Assembly: GCF_003597395.2 (NCBI RefSeq)
Contig: NC_133771.1
Span: 54,601,475 to 54,665,474 of the forward strand
From: Chelonoidis abingdonii
Taxonomy: Eukaryota > Chordata > Testudines > Testudinidae
Direction: 5' to 3'
DNA length: 64,000 nt
The notes under the pieces are model-generated. The model ran no database searches and had not been told where the DNA came from. It worked only from the letters and a program-made list of their open reading frames with translations. This document shows, piece after piece, positions 11,481-22,806 of this stretch. The translations under genes and the position numbers were made by a program. Positions within the stretch are counted from its first letter, which is position 1. The number at the start of each line of letters is the position of its first letter.

Positions 11481-12516
11481 CAGGCCAAGTCTACACTATA
11501 GACCTATATTGATATAATTATGTTGCTCGTGGTGTAAAAAATCCACACTCCTGAGCAATGTAGTTACACTGACCTAACCCCCCCATGCAGACAATGCTAT
11601 GTTGAAGGGAGAGCTTCTCTTGTCTCCGTAGCTACTGTCAAGGTTCCTTCCTCACTCTGAACTTCAGGGTACAGATGTGGGGGACCTGCATGAGAAGCTC
11701 TAAGTTCAATTACCAGCTTAGATCTAGTCTGGCGCCACCACTCACAAGCACTACTTTCCTTCCCTGAGTAGCCTTGAGAGACTTCACCAATTTTCTAGTG
11801 AACACAGATTCAAACCCTTTGGATCTTAAAACAAGGAGAAATTAACCATCCCCCCTCCTTTCTTCCACCAACTCCTGGTAGATCCAGATCCAACTCCCTT
11901 GGATTTTAAAACCAGGAAAAATCAATCAGATATAAAAAAAGGACTTTTAATTAAAGAAAAAAAAGTAAAAGAAAAACCCTATGGGAGAGATTAGATACCA
12001 GCTACTCCCACAGACAACAGATTCCAAACACAGAGGATGTTCCCCTGGGCAAAAACTCAGTTACACTAAGAAATACCCAAATACCCAGTTTGACTATTCC
12101 TCTAATTGCACAAAACAGGTTACAAAGAAATAAACATAAACCTATTTAATTTCTTCACTAATACTCACTACTTAATAAGAGGCTGAATTCTGGAGCTTTC
12201 CCACTCCGGTCAAAGTGAAACTGACTAAACAAAGGAAACTTCCCTCCTTCCTTTTGAAACATCTTGTTCCCCCATTGGTTCCTCTGTTCAGGTGTCAGCT
12301 AGGCTAGGTGAACTTCTTAACCCTTTTCAGGTAAAAGAGGCATTAACCCTTAACTATCTGTTTATGACAGCTACTGTTCCTTGGGAAGATGGATTAACTA
12401 TTCCGATATAAGAAGCTATCCAATCGGTGTAGAAGTGTCTTCACTGAAGCACTATGGTGGTGCAGCTGCATCAGTGCAGCTGTGCCAGTGTAGCATTTAA
12501 GTGTAGATCTGCCTTC
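11481..12516. mobile_element. hAT-type MITE interrupted by an LTR
   Basis: Left part 11481-11635 begins CAGGCCAAGTCTACAC; right part 12370-12516 ends GTGTAGATCTGCCTTC, its approximate inverted repeat. The two parts are continuous once the LTR at 11636-12369 and one GCTAC are removed. Related copies lie at 15189-15408 and 45424-45691. The latter has an 8-bp target duplication, which supports a hAT origin for the family. Flanks of this copy show no clear duplication. Confidence 0.7.
11636..12369 (-). mobile_element. Solo LTR (family shared with 42417-43188 and 18319-18861)
   Basis: The 734-bp unit begins TGTCAAGGTTCC and ends TTTATGACA, with inverted TGTCA/TGACA ends. It is bounded by a perfect 5-bp duplication GCTAC (11631-11635 and 12370-12374). 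Minus orientation is inferred from a CCAATGGG box on the minus strand near 12275 and an AATTAAA polyadenylation-like signal near 11950, in promoter-then-signal order. No internal coding region remains, so it is a recombined solo LTR of a retrovirus-like or Gypsy-like element. Confidence 0.8.
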
Positions 12517-12958
12517 AGGTAATCCACTGGTGGACAGAACTATCAGTCATGAGGTCATGCACTATTTTATCACCCTCTGTGGCTCTCCCTGCAGATGCTT
12601 ATCATTGTGACATGGGAGAATTTATCTAGAAACTTCATTAGAAAGTTACTCATTTATATTTAAAACGATAATTCATAAAATCAATGTGTGATGACTCCCA
12701 CTGCTTTCTTAAGATTAGTGTTGTCGGTTCAAATCACCTTTACCTATAAAATGATTGCAGTGAACCTTAATTTTCCCTTTAGAAAAGAATGATAATTGCA
12801 AGCAAAGACACTCTATATTATAATCTCACCAGCAAAATTATACTGAATACTGCTACATCAGTAGTGAACATGGGTGTCGTGGGTGTCATGAGTACCAGCA
12901 TCAGGGCAGACTGTTAAGAAGTAGGTCATAAACCCCAAACTGGCTGTGTGTTGTATAC

Positions 12959-14000
12959 TTAGATTTCACCAACCAAGTATCAAGTATGAACTCCTCAGGC
13001 ACAAAACAGCCTTGATATAGGCAATCCCCTTGGGTGCTTCAGACTATCTTGCCACCCAGGCAAGTTTTCCTTTGTGATTGATAGTCCCTTACACCAAAAA
13101 TCATATCAATATTCAGATTACTCCAGTCCCAAAGGATCAGTCACTTACCCCAGATCAGTTGCACATTAGGTCCTATACTAAAGACAGCACTTGTAGCCAA
13201 TGCTATAATAAATGAACTAAAGATTTGTTACCTAAAACAAGAAGAGCGTCATTTACAAGTTTAAAGTGGGTAAACATACACACACTAATGAGTTATTCGT
13301 CTATTACAAAAAGCAATAGAAGCTGCTGTAATGTGCAAGCTCTGTGTCCTTTAGGGTAACCCAGGACAAGAAATGAGGAACTCGTGCTTATGTTTAGGAA
13401 TCTTTGCCCCTCAGAGTTCAAGCAGAGTGGAGATACATTTCTGTCTTGACGTGGATTTTTATTCCCTTCCTCCAGAGTTTAAGCTGATGGGAAGAATTCA
13501 CCTGCAGGTCTCCTCTTCATGAGGGGAGGGGTAAGAGATCAATCAACAAAGTCTTTTTCTTTAATTACCAGGAGTCCTTGTGGCACCTTAGAGACAAATA
13601 AATTTATCTGAGCATAATTTTCTTTGATGTTTCGCAACTGCTCACTTGGTTTCAATGGGCCTTCTTGGTGGGCAGGACCTAACAGCTTCTGTAGATAACC
13701 AGCATTTTTACATTAATTAATGCTCCTTTCTTGTTTACCTTACAGAGTTACATAATTATAATACAAACACTTTATATAACCTTACAACATGAGGTAAAGA
13801 TGTCATAATAAGATTAATACATGCAGCATTCTACAAGCATTCCATAAAGTCTAAAAGCATTTTTATCAATGTAATACCTATTTTAACAATACTAACATAC
13901 AGATGAGCTAGACTGGCTTCTAGCTATGCATTTGTCAGTGTTCAGTTAAGGCCTAAGGGCCTTGTCATGAGCTGGCACCTGGTCTTCCAGCATCACAAGA
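12959..14000. repeat. LTR-like interspersed repeat, copy 1
   Basis: Shares its order of motifs with 44981-46200: TTAGATTTCACCAACC at the start, CTATCTTGCCACCCAGGCAA, TCACTTACCCCAGATCA, AGATTTGTTACCTA, then AAGATTAATACATGCAGC and TTTTAACAATACTAACATAC near the end. Length and AT-richness suggest an LTR, but ends and duplications are unclear. A SINE/Penelope tail scrap lies within it at 13567-13617. Confidence 0.55.
13567..13617 (-). repeat. Fragment of the Penelope/SINE tail
   Basis: CCAGGAGTCCTTGTGGCACC followed by TTAGAGAC and TTATCTGAGCATAA matches the tail of the elements at 836-930 and 39590-39640. Only about 50 bases are present. Confidence 0.6.
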
Positions 14001-15188
14001 GGTTGTACATGGCTACACTTGCAGTTCAACAATACTCAGCACTGGCTCAGCTGCACCTGTTGCCGACACCCATTTTCAACACAGGGCAGTTTTGCTAGTG
14101 TTGACAGAGCATTAAAGGCTTTTCTACATATGTTCACTTCTATTTTTTTCATTCTATAGTTTTGTAGACTCAAAAACTATTCAAAGACATTAGTCGATTT
14201 CTTCTAATAACAGTAATCACATTTCTACTCTATTTATGGATAGAACTTCTCTATGTTCCATAAAACTACATTTTTTATTAAAAAGACAAAATAAAATGCA
14301 CACATAGCTTCTAAAATGGTTTAATGATCTAAGTGTTGGCTTTGTAAAAACTGACCTCTAGAACCACAGGTTTACATGCTATAGTGTCAATTCATCCAAA
14401 GCACAACATATAAAATGAGTACCATGAAATGTGTTGTATGAGAACCTGCCAAACTAAATCTTAATCTTCTTTTTTCTTCCCAGAAAAACATTTTTTCAGC
14501 TCTTTGGAGGTTATTTTAATAGTTTCCACTGATGTTATCTGGAGCTAGTCAAGGTGAATTCATAGGCTCATGTGATCTAGTTTAACATTACCTCAGTATT
14601 ACAAGCTCAATCCTACTGCCACTGAAGTCAATAGTAAAATTCCAGTGCTACAGGTTCTTGTCCATAGATGTTTGAGATGCTAAACCATAGAAACTTACAT
14701 TTATGGCTCATGGGTTCTCAGCACCTCTCACACCCAAATCCCACTGAAGTAAATGGGATCTGAGGGTGCTCAACACCTCCTCATCTCACAAACTCTGTAA
14801 CTCATGAATTGGGGGAGAGGGATTCTTGTTGTACGGAACAATCTCTTCTGTTTGACTGCTGCTTATAACTACTGTATTGTTACACTTACACAGATGTAAC
14901 TTTAACAAATGTTACTTCTCAGAACAAGTTTTCATTATCTTTGAAATAAGTATTCACTGACTAGAATTGGTATTCAATTGAAGTTGTAATTCAAAATCGA
15001 TTGTGCTGCAGTCATCATTTCTAACAACAAAGGCTTTTATCTGGCAAAGGATTTGGGCTTCAAATGTGGGGGATTTATCAGAATGACAATTAGTTATGTA
15101 AACACCAACAGGGTTGTAAAAGCAGAGTGTTTTAACTTTTTTTTTAAAAAAAAAAACAAATCTATGTTCCATCTCTTTCAGCAGACTT
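14001..15188. other. Unassigned sequence with short inverted-repeat scraps
   Basis: CAGCACCTCTCA at 14720 and GGGTGCTCAACACC at 14764 flank CCACTGAAGTAAATGGG, resembling the small inverted-repeat elements listed at 3739 and 25268. No gene seen; the 14954-15172 frame has no homology. Confidence 0.4.
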
Positions 15189-15408
15189 AGGGAAGGTCTA
15201 CACTACAAATTTACATCAGTGCTCAACTGTAGTACATCTGGTGAGGATGCTCTAAGCTGACGAGAGAGAGTTCTTCCATCAGCTTAATAACTCCTCCTCC
15301 ATGAGAAGTGGTAGCTATTTCGGACAGAGCTCTCCTGCAAACGTAGCACTGTCTACATGGGGGGTTAAGGTCAGTATAACTACGTCACTCAGGGATGTGG
15401 ATTTTTCA
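15189..15408. mobile_element. hAT-type MITE copy, one end truncated
   Basis: Begins AGGGAAGGTCTACACTAC and contains CACTGTCTACATGG and GTCAGTATAACTACGTCACT, the same modules as 11481-11635. The end near ATGTGGATTTTTCA lacks the second terminus. Confidence 0.65.
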
Positions 15409-16214
15409 GAACATGCAAACATAATGAACAGTCATGGTTTGCCAGCATCATATTAATTCCAGTTTTTTATTCTTTTGCTCACTTTAAATAATAATAAAAA
15501 ATAATCATTAATAAACCATAACAAACTATTCCAATGTTGTTAACCAACAATTTATCCTTTTTTATATATTGCTTTTTTATTTCTAATTGTTGCCTTCACT
15601 GCCCTATTGAACCAAGATGGGATTTTAACCAAAGTTGTCCTCCTTTTTGAATGTGGCATCATGGTGTGAAGGATCTGCCAACCATGGGACAACAATTCCC
15701 ATCAACTCCCATTCCCACTCCACCTCCTCTTCCTCCTATACAGGTAAGAGGAAAGATTCTGGACCAGGAATTAGCTTGGCTCAGTTTTGAGGGAAGAGCA
15801 ACATGGCTAGCCAGAAGCTGCAGGAAACCCGAATTCAGAGCAGATTCCTCAGGAACCATATGCAGAGTCACGTGTGAACAGGTTGTGACTGGGTGCAAGT
15901 CCGTGTGGCTGCAGTGGCTGGACAGGCAGCCAGTGCAGAGAGGCCCTAGTGAGAGATGCTAACTGAGCCTGGCTTGGATATCTGTAATTGGCCATTTGCT
16001 TGGAACAGAGGCTGGCCCGGAGAGGTCACAGGCACAAGGTCTAAAGAGCCCTGACTTTCAACTGAATGCCCCAGGACACAAGAAAGAACGATTATTGCTC
16101 ACTCTGAACTGTAACTCGTTAATCAACTGTACCTAGGGTATCTACAGACTTTCCATTTCCTGTCAGCCCTAGTAAAATACCTTTTCACTTAGCCATGTGT
16201 CTGAGGGGTTACTG
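15409..16214. other. Unassigned sequence
   Basis: Frames at 15651-15962 (plus) and 15659-15898 (minus) overlap on opposite strands and show no domain. No repeat family named. Confidence 0.35.
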
Positions 16215-16865
16215 CAGAGGTGGGCAAACTTTTTGGCATGAGGGCCACATCTGGGTATGGAAATTGTATGGTGGGCCATGAATGCTCATGAAACTGGGGG
16301 TTGGGATGTGGGCGGGGGTGAGGGCTCTGGCTGCGGGTGTGAGCTCTGCGGTGGGGCCAGAAATGAGGAGTTCAGGGTGCAGGAGGGACTCTGGGCTGGG
16401 CCAGGGGGTTGGAGTGGAGAGTCAGGGCTCCAGCTGGGGTGTGGGCTCTGGGGTGGGACTGAGGATGAGGGGTTGGGGGTACAGGAGGGGGCTTCATGCT
16501 GGGACTGAGGGGTTTGGAGGGAGGGAGAGGGATCAAGGCTGGGGCAGGGGTGCAGGCTCCAGGAAGTGCTTGACTCAAGAAGCTCCTGAAAGCTGTTGCA
16601 TTTGCATTTCCTCCCTTTGGCTCCTTCACAAAGGCATGGCCAGGGGTCTCTGTGTGTTACCCCACCCACAGGTGCCAGCCCTGCAATTCCCATTGGCTGT
16701 GGTTCCTGGCCAATGGTTGCTGCGGTGGCTGTGCTTGGAGCAGGGGCAGTGTGCAGAGCCCCCTGGCTGCATCTACACATAGGAGCCTGAGAGTGGACAT
16801 GCCGCTGCTTCCAGGAGCCATGCGGAGCCACAGCATGTGCGGAGCGGGGCCAGCCCCTGACCATG
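16215..16865. mobile_element. GC-rich hAT-like non-autonomous element
   Basis: Begins CAGAGGTGGGCAAACT, the terminal motif of a common sauropsid hAT-type family. It continues as a GC-rich tract with roughly repeated GGGTTGG...GGGCTCTGG...GGTGCAGGAGGG units (16300-16550). The matching right terminus was not found, so the end is approximate. Overlapping frames of up to 192 residues on both strands are low-complexity products of this tract, not genes. Confidence 0.6.
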
Positions 16866-16961
16866 TCTCTGTTGTGTGGTGTTCTTGATCTTTAAATATT
16901 GCTGGAGACCAGTCTTCATGTGAAGGAGCCTCAAACTGCTGTGTCAATGCCTCTTTCAAGA

Positions 16962-17238
16962 CAAAGGACTTGTCTTCACTACGGGGAGATCGACGCTGAA
17001 GCAATTGATGCATCAGGGATCAATTTAGCAGGTCTAGTGAAGATCCGCTAAATCAATGGCAGAGCACTCTCTGGTTGACCCTGGTATTCCACCTCCGCAA
17101 GAAGAGTAAGGTAAGTCAACCAGAGAGTGTCTCCTATTGACGCAGTGCAATGAAGACCCTGGGGTAACTTGACCTAAGCTACATTGACTCCAACATAACT
17201 TAGGTCGGCTGACCCCAGTAGTGAAGACAAGCCCTTTG
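16962..17238. mobile_element. MITE with TIR CAAAGGRCTTGTCTTCACTAC
   Basis: A 277-bp element whose left end CAAAGGACTTGTCTTCACT is an inverted repeat of its right end AGTGAAGACAAGCCCTTTG (one mismatch). Internal arms CTCTGGTTGAC / GTCAACCAGAGAG are also inverted. I could not see an 8-bp duplication in the immediate flanks. Confidence 0.75.
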
Positions 17239-17385
17239 TAATCCATCTACACTGTCTTTTAACAACACCACCAAAAAAGTCTACATTCTCTTCCTCAGAA
17301 TGCGGATTCATATTTTGCAACTCATTCAAAATATCCTATCCAAGTTTGCCAAGCATCCTCAATCCCTGTAAATGGTTCAGGCATT

Positions 17386-17412
17386 AAAATAAATAAATAA
17401 ATAAATAAATAA
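17386..17412. repeat. (AAAT)n microsatellite
   Basis: About six to seven uninterrupted AAAT units followed by a G run. Confidence 0.95.
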
Positions 17413-17657
17413 GGGGGGCAGGGGGTTGCGGTCTTTTTAGCCTGCATCTTGCTATTCCTGAGTTTACTTACTGCATGTTTTCCTCTTCCTTACTATAATG
17501 AATTCAGTTGCCTGCTACATGGTGATCTCACCAGCTACCACCAGTGTTATATTAACTTGCAATCTCCTTTATTAGAACAGTCATGGACAGTCCCTGGAAA
17601 AGTGACGTTATCAAACACATAGCATCAGCCAGCTCATTAACTGTGTTACACTGTACA

Positions 17658-18060
17658 TTGAGTTGGTCAAAAAGTTTAGATGGAACAGTTTTCCACTTGA
17701 AAAAGCAGTTTTGTCAAAAATCAGAAAGTTTTGTTGAAATCAGTCATTTCGGCTCTCATTTTGTTTCAATAACGTCAATATGTTTCATTTAAATATGGTA
17801 AAAATGTGTTGATTTGACTATAATTTCATTTAGATTTTTATATTGCAATAGTAATGTAAACATATTATAGATAGTATTTTATATTCTATTGTAATATTTC
17901 ACCATTATGAAAACAAAATGTTTTTACCTTATGAAAATGAAATGTGTTGACATGATCAGGAAACAACTTTAAAATGTTTCTGATCTGACTTTTTTATTAT
18001 TTTTTTTAATTTTCACTCTGTGAGCAATTTTGAAATTTCAACTTTTTGTTCCAGTGAAGA
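17658..18060. mobile_element. AT-rich palindromic MITE copy
   Basis: GAGTTGGTCAAAAAGTTTAG, then GGAACAGTTTTCCACTTGAAA, with complementary TTTCAA...TTCCAGTGAA at the far end. It belongs with the elements at 20091-20600 and 22807-23373 (TAGAGCTG ends). Boundaries are approximate. Confidence 0.5.
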
Positions 18061-18132
18061 ATGAAAACAAGTGTCAAAATGTTTGTATTTCGTACAGAAT
18101 GTAAATTCAATTTTTTTTTTTTTTTTTTTTTT

Positions 18133-18318
18133 NNNNNNNNNNNNNNNNNNNNNNNNNNNNNNNNNNNNNNNNNNNNNNNNNNNNNNNNNNNNNNNNNNNN
18201 NNNNNNNNNNNNNNNNNNNNNNNNNNNNNNNNNNNNNNNNNNNNNNNNNNNNNNNNNNNNNNNNNNNNNNNNNNNNNNNNNNNNNNNNNNNNNNNNNNNN
18301 NNNNNNNNNNNNNNNNNN
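18133..18318. other. Assembly gap (186 N)
   Basis: A run of N directly follows a T homopolymer (18109-18132). Frames that span it are artefacts. The gap removes the low-coordinate end of the LTR copy that resumes at 18319. Confidence 0.99.
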
Positions 18319-18861
18319 CAATCCCTGGTGAGTTCAGACCCAATCCCTTGGATCCTAAAACAAGGAAAAATCAATCAGGTTCTTAAAAAGAAAGCTTTTA
18401 ATTAAAGAAAGAAAAGGTAAAAATTATCTCTGTAAAATCAGGATGGAAAATGCTTTACAGGGTACTCAGATTCATATAGACTAGAGGGACCCCCCCCACT
18501 TAGCCTTAGATTCAAAGTTACAGCAAACAGAGGTAAAAAATCCTTCCAGCAAAAGACATCTTTACAAGTTGAGAAAACAAACATAAGACTAATCCGCCTT
18601 ACCTGGCTATTACTTACAATTTGGAAACATGAAAGACTGATTCAGAAAGATTGGGAAGCCTGGGTATATGTCTTGTCCCTCTCAGTCCCGAGAGCAAACA
18701 ACGAATATAAAAAAAGCACAAAGGCAGACTTCCCTCCAACAAGATTTGAAAGTATCTTGTCCCCCTATTGGTCCTCTGGTCAAGTGTCAGCCAGGTTTAC
18801 TGAGCTTCTTAACCCTTTACAGGTAAAAGAGACATTAACACTTAACCATCTGTTTATGACA
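18319..18861 (-). mobile_element. LTR copy, low-coordinate end lost in the gap
   Basis: Starts within CAATCCCTGGTGAGTTCAGA and ends CTGTTTATGACA. It matches the LTRs at 11636-12369 and 42417-43188 through CCTTGGATCC, CTTTTAATTAAAGAAA and CTTAACCCTTTACAGGTAAA. The central section (GTAAAATCAGGATGG...) differs from both, so it is a different subfamily. Confidence 0.75.
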
Positions 18862-20090
18862 AACAGAATTATACTATCATTTGAAATGCATTATTGATTT
18901 ACAAAATTGGTGGAGACATCTTGATGTGCATTTAGCTGCCTCAGAAGCATGGAAGATCATCAGCCATATGATCACAAGATATGGCCAGTCTTTGCTGGCA
19001 TAATTTGTACATAGGAACCCACTAACCACCTTACCCCACTATATCCTCTACCCATCCAGCATCGTCTTTTTGTTTAACCATTACAACCACATTTTGCATG
19101 GCCAGAGACCTTAGCAATCAGCGTGATAAGAAGCACAAAAACAGGTGGACACGTCCTTGTCTATTGGAACGATAAATTGAAGCACAAGCAATATATAAGG
19201 CTGACAGTAGTAGCTACCTGGAAGTGGAAAAGAGGAAGCAGGTTTATGGATGCTTCCATGGTAGCCTCACCTTTGTTCCTGGTTGGCCTCAAAAAGGAGC
19301 ACACTCTGCACCCATGTATTACTTTAACAGGTAGCATAGCATCTACATTACCTGGGCATGCTAGTAAGCTCTAAGAGACTGTGCCTGTAAGATTCAGTAC
19401 ATTCCTAAAAATACAGAATGTTAAACAGAAAGAGAATAAAAAAAGAAAAGATGGGGGAGGGGAGACAGAGACTAAAAAACCCGAAAACAAACATCAAAGT
19501 ATTATGTACTAAGTAATGTAATTTTTGTTAATATTCTTTAGCATGTTTGGCCCATTTTCATTGAATGTCTTCCCAGAATTTGAACTACTGGCTGAAAACC
19601 AACTAGCAGATATTTACAGAATTTGTTCAAAGAATATTAAGCAGAAAAGAAAAGCAATAAATCAGTAATCACTGTCAGTGGAAGCCCACTGATGACTTTC
19701 ATCTCCGCAGGTGAAACATGACGCACTGCAGGATCTGGGGAAAAATGTGGACTGCAATACATTTCATGTAACATTGCTTTACACACCTCAGCTGTAAAGC
19801 AGTCAAGTGCGAGTACTTCACTTATAGCATTTTTTCTGTTGAACTGTTCATAGATTAATGTACTCTAAAATGTGATGCCATCAAATGTTTTAACAGGTAT
19901 TATATATATAAGCTTTGGCTGCTTGATGAAACAGATACTGTGAATCTGAAACTCAGTCTTTACACACAAGTAAGCACTCATTAAAATATCCTCACTTGCT
20001 GGAGAAATTCATGAGAAGAATTTTATTTAGACTAGAACCAGCCCTTTTTGATTTGGATACTATGGAATAGATACAAACATAACTAACTAG
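18862..20090. other. Unassigned sequence
   Basis: The 19123-19374 frame (83 residues) has no recognisable domain. A-rich and purine-rich stretch near 19425-19460. No repeat named. Confidence 0.35.
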
Positions 20091-20600
20091 TAGAGTAGAT
20101 CAGAAAATGGGCACTTTTTTTAGTGGAAAATTTTTGGACTTTTCAGCACAAAAAAATCCAACACCAAAATATTTCAGCTGGAAACCAAAATATTTTAGAT
20201 TTATAAATGTCACCACAATGTCTCATCAGAGTTATAGTTTAAGTGCCTCACGCTCAGATTCACTTCTTTAGCATGGTCTCACTGGTAGGACTACATTTCC
20301 CATGCTACATTACAGTCTCTCCTTTTGGTGAAGGGAGGCATGGCATCATGAGTGTGCTATTCTCAAGGTTCACCCCGGGATATGAAGTCCAGCTGGAAAA
20401 CAGCCAGCAGACAAGAACAGGGATGAAGAAATCCAACTACAACTCTGAGGAAGTACCAAGATGGCATATCCAAATCAAAATATTTTATGTTTTGGCCAAA
20501 TACTTATGTTTTTGGAAACAAATTTAAAACTGTATTTTCAAGTGTTCATTTTTTTCTTGTCTTTTTTTTTTTTTACAAAATAATTGAAATTTTATCTATC
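20091..20600. mobile_element. TAGAGCTG-type palindromic MITE copy
   Basis: Begins TAGAGTAGATCAGAAAATGG with AT-rich inverted arms (CCAAAATATTT at 20165 and AAATATTTTATG at 20478). A GC-richer centre (20240-20440) corresponds to that of 22807-23373, including a CATGAGTGTGC / TCATGAGAGTTG region. The right end is approximate. Confidence 0.5.
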
Positions 20601-20989
20601 AAGCAGATACTTTGTCCTTATCAGCCCTACATTGCTGTGATTTGGTGATTTTGAGGTTCTGTTATGGACCCTGAATCAAACTAGAGAACACAATAAACTA
20701 TTGTTTCAGAGGCTAGAAGCAAAAAACTACCTAGGATAGAATACAGCAGTACAGAACAACCTAACACAATATTTCTTCATTGCTAATACAGGCAAGATGA
20801 TATAAAATTTCAGATTCCAAAACTACAGATTCCTGATCAAAACATAATGAAAACTAGTACAATGGAGCAAATTCATGAGTTGGAAATGTATGAGGGAGCA
20901 GCACCAAGGATACAAGGCCACATTGTTCAGAGACATAGTCAGTATCTGTGGGGCACCATTACTCTGCACCATTGCTGCCTTCCGTCCTG

Positions 20990-21433
20990 TCCTGTAAAGC
21001 CTGATTCATAACTTGGCTGTTAGCTTCCCTATACCAAGATGCTGACCCGGGCAAACAGGCAAATGACTGACAAACACATGGGATGGGTTTAAACAGCAGA
21101 CCACAAATTTATTAATTATACCTTGTAAACAGACATTACCTTGCCCAACCCAGGACTCTTGTACTAGGAATTTAATTGGTTCCATGGTAGTTTACCAGGT
21201 TTATACCACAAACCACACAGTAGCTTGGAGTAGACCCTCCACCCATCTATCTCAGGACTCAATGCAGTTGTAAAACCTCTCCCCCTACCCCACATAAGGA
21301 GGATGGAGTGACAGAGGCCATAAGGGAGTGGGAGAAACATCTATGCACAAAGACGTCAAACTTGCCTCCACCTGTGAGTGCAAGGTACAACAGTGCAATC
21401 CTGGGTCTCATTTACTTCTTGGAGCTGTCCTGT
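20990..21433 (-). mobile_element. 3' non-coding part of a retroelement adjoining the SGNH-like frame
   Basis: On the minus strand this follows the SGNH-like frame directly and includes TTAATAAATTTGTGGTCTGC near 21100-21120, a polyadenylation-type signal. No terminal repeat was seen, so the end is a guess. Confidence 0.35.
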
Positions 21434-21649
21434 TTAGTCTTTGCTGTCACTGGTCACCAGGAGCACAAGTAAATAGCATGGATGCACCCCATTATTGGTA
21501 ACCTTCTCATGCCTGACCCAGTCCTTAATGGTACAAAGCCGAATGTCAATCCCAGCATCTGAGAAATAAACTCTATCTTCCTTAAAGAGCTCAGGTACAT
21601 TGTATAAGATGTCCCTGTGTGTTATCACACACCCTTTTGTCCACCTCAC
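21434..21649 (-). pseudogene. SGNH-hydrolase-like C-terminal remnant (tyrosine-recombinase retroelement?)
   Basis: The 71-residue frame contains LFKEDRVYFSDAGIDI and then LCTIKDWVRHE. This resembles the last conserved block (D-G-V-H-L-S) of SGNH/GDSL-like domains carried by Ngaro-type tyrosine-recombinase retrotransposons of reptiles. The expected catalytic H is Y here, so the enzyme would be dead. No tyrosine recombinase or reverse transcriptase frame was found nearby. Function in the element is unknown to me; assignment rests on one short block. Confidence 0.4.
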
Positions 21650-22806
21650 AAAATTACCCTTTCTTCTTCATGGTTCACACTTTTTCTTGCCCTACTAATG
21701 GAGGCTGCCTCAATAGTCCCCCACCTAACTCATCTTGCAAGCATCTCTGACCAAATCAATCGAGGCCAAGGCCACGTCTGTGTAATCATCTCCACATCTC
21801 TGTCTATCCTAGTCCCTACAGTTAATCCTATGGAGCCCTCACAGTCCCCAGGAAATCAAGCGGCCGTAGCTTGCCATCAGTGAGTACTGGCACCAGCTCA
21901 TAACACAGCTACTATCAAAGGCAAATTACTTCAGCCTTGAAGCTCAGTTGTGATCCAACTGACCGATGTCTGGCCACAATCTCTTACTCAGCCTAACATC
22001 AACAAGCAGCTCACTGGTCACTGGAAGAGAGAGAGACTTAGCTTAGACAGGCTTATCTCATACAGGATGCAAAGCCCAGGCTTAGCTTGGACAGGTAAGG
22101 GGGGAGCACATAGCAGCCAGTACACTAGCCATCTCCTTCTTTACCCAGCCAACAGTAAAGCAGAGAAATGAAGAGGAGGCTTGTGGGGAACAGCTTCCCT
22201 CCCTGCCATGCATGTGTTTAGACTTGTCTCATTCCCTGAGTAAAAGGGACATTCTTCCCACTGGTCACATGTAACATTTGCAGCACCTGGGTCACTTAGA
22301 AAACAGGAATTCCAGACATTCTTGATAGATCTCTTGTGATATGATGAGGGTTCAGTGGATCTACTGTCTGTCCTACTGTGTCTTCCACCATAAACTTATA
22401 TCTCCCCCTTATGCTTTTGTCCACTCACCCATGCTCTGTCTTCACCTACTTACTTATCCCCACTTACAAGTTGGGCATATTTGGGATGCAGAAATTCAGG
22501 TACAAAAAGGTGTATTTTCAATAACTTCTTTTGTGGTCCCATTGGCTTTTGTGATGAACGTTTTTCCCTTGTTCCCCACAGGGGGGAAGGTGTTCCATTC
22601 TTCCCGTTGCTAGATATGGAAAGCAGTGGAGATGGGTATTTTCTTTGCCTGTCAATGGTAGCTAACAAATTAAGATTTTTTTATGTCCCACCCCAATATG
22701 GGAAATTAATAATTCCTCTTTCACACATCATATGGAAGGTCATGAGAAGGGAATTGGCTATAGGGCCTACATCAGTCCTCCCTTCTGTGGGAAGGTAGAT
22801 GTTTAA
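21650..22806. other. Unassigned sequence
   Basis: Frames of 70-105 residues (21617-21883, 22341-22613, 22481-22798) show no known domain and overlap opposite-strand frames. Possibly more of the retroelement at 20990-21649, but no motif supports it. Confidence 0.35.

Noticed and set aside
16282..16864. 166- and 192-residue frames, proline/glycine rich
   Set aside because: Low-complexity products of a GC-rich repeat tract inside a transposon-like block.
18006..18405. Open frames of 78-122 residues crossing the N run on both strands
   Set aside because: They exist only because N was translated as X; they cover an assembly gap and a poly-T run.
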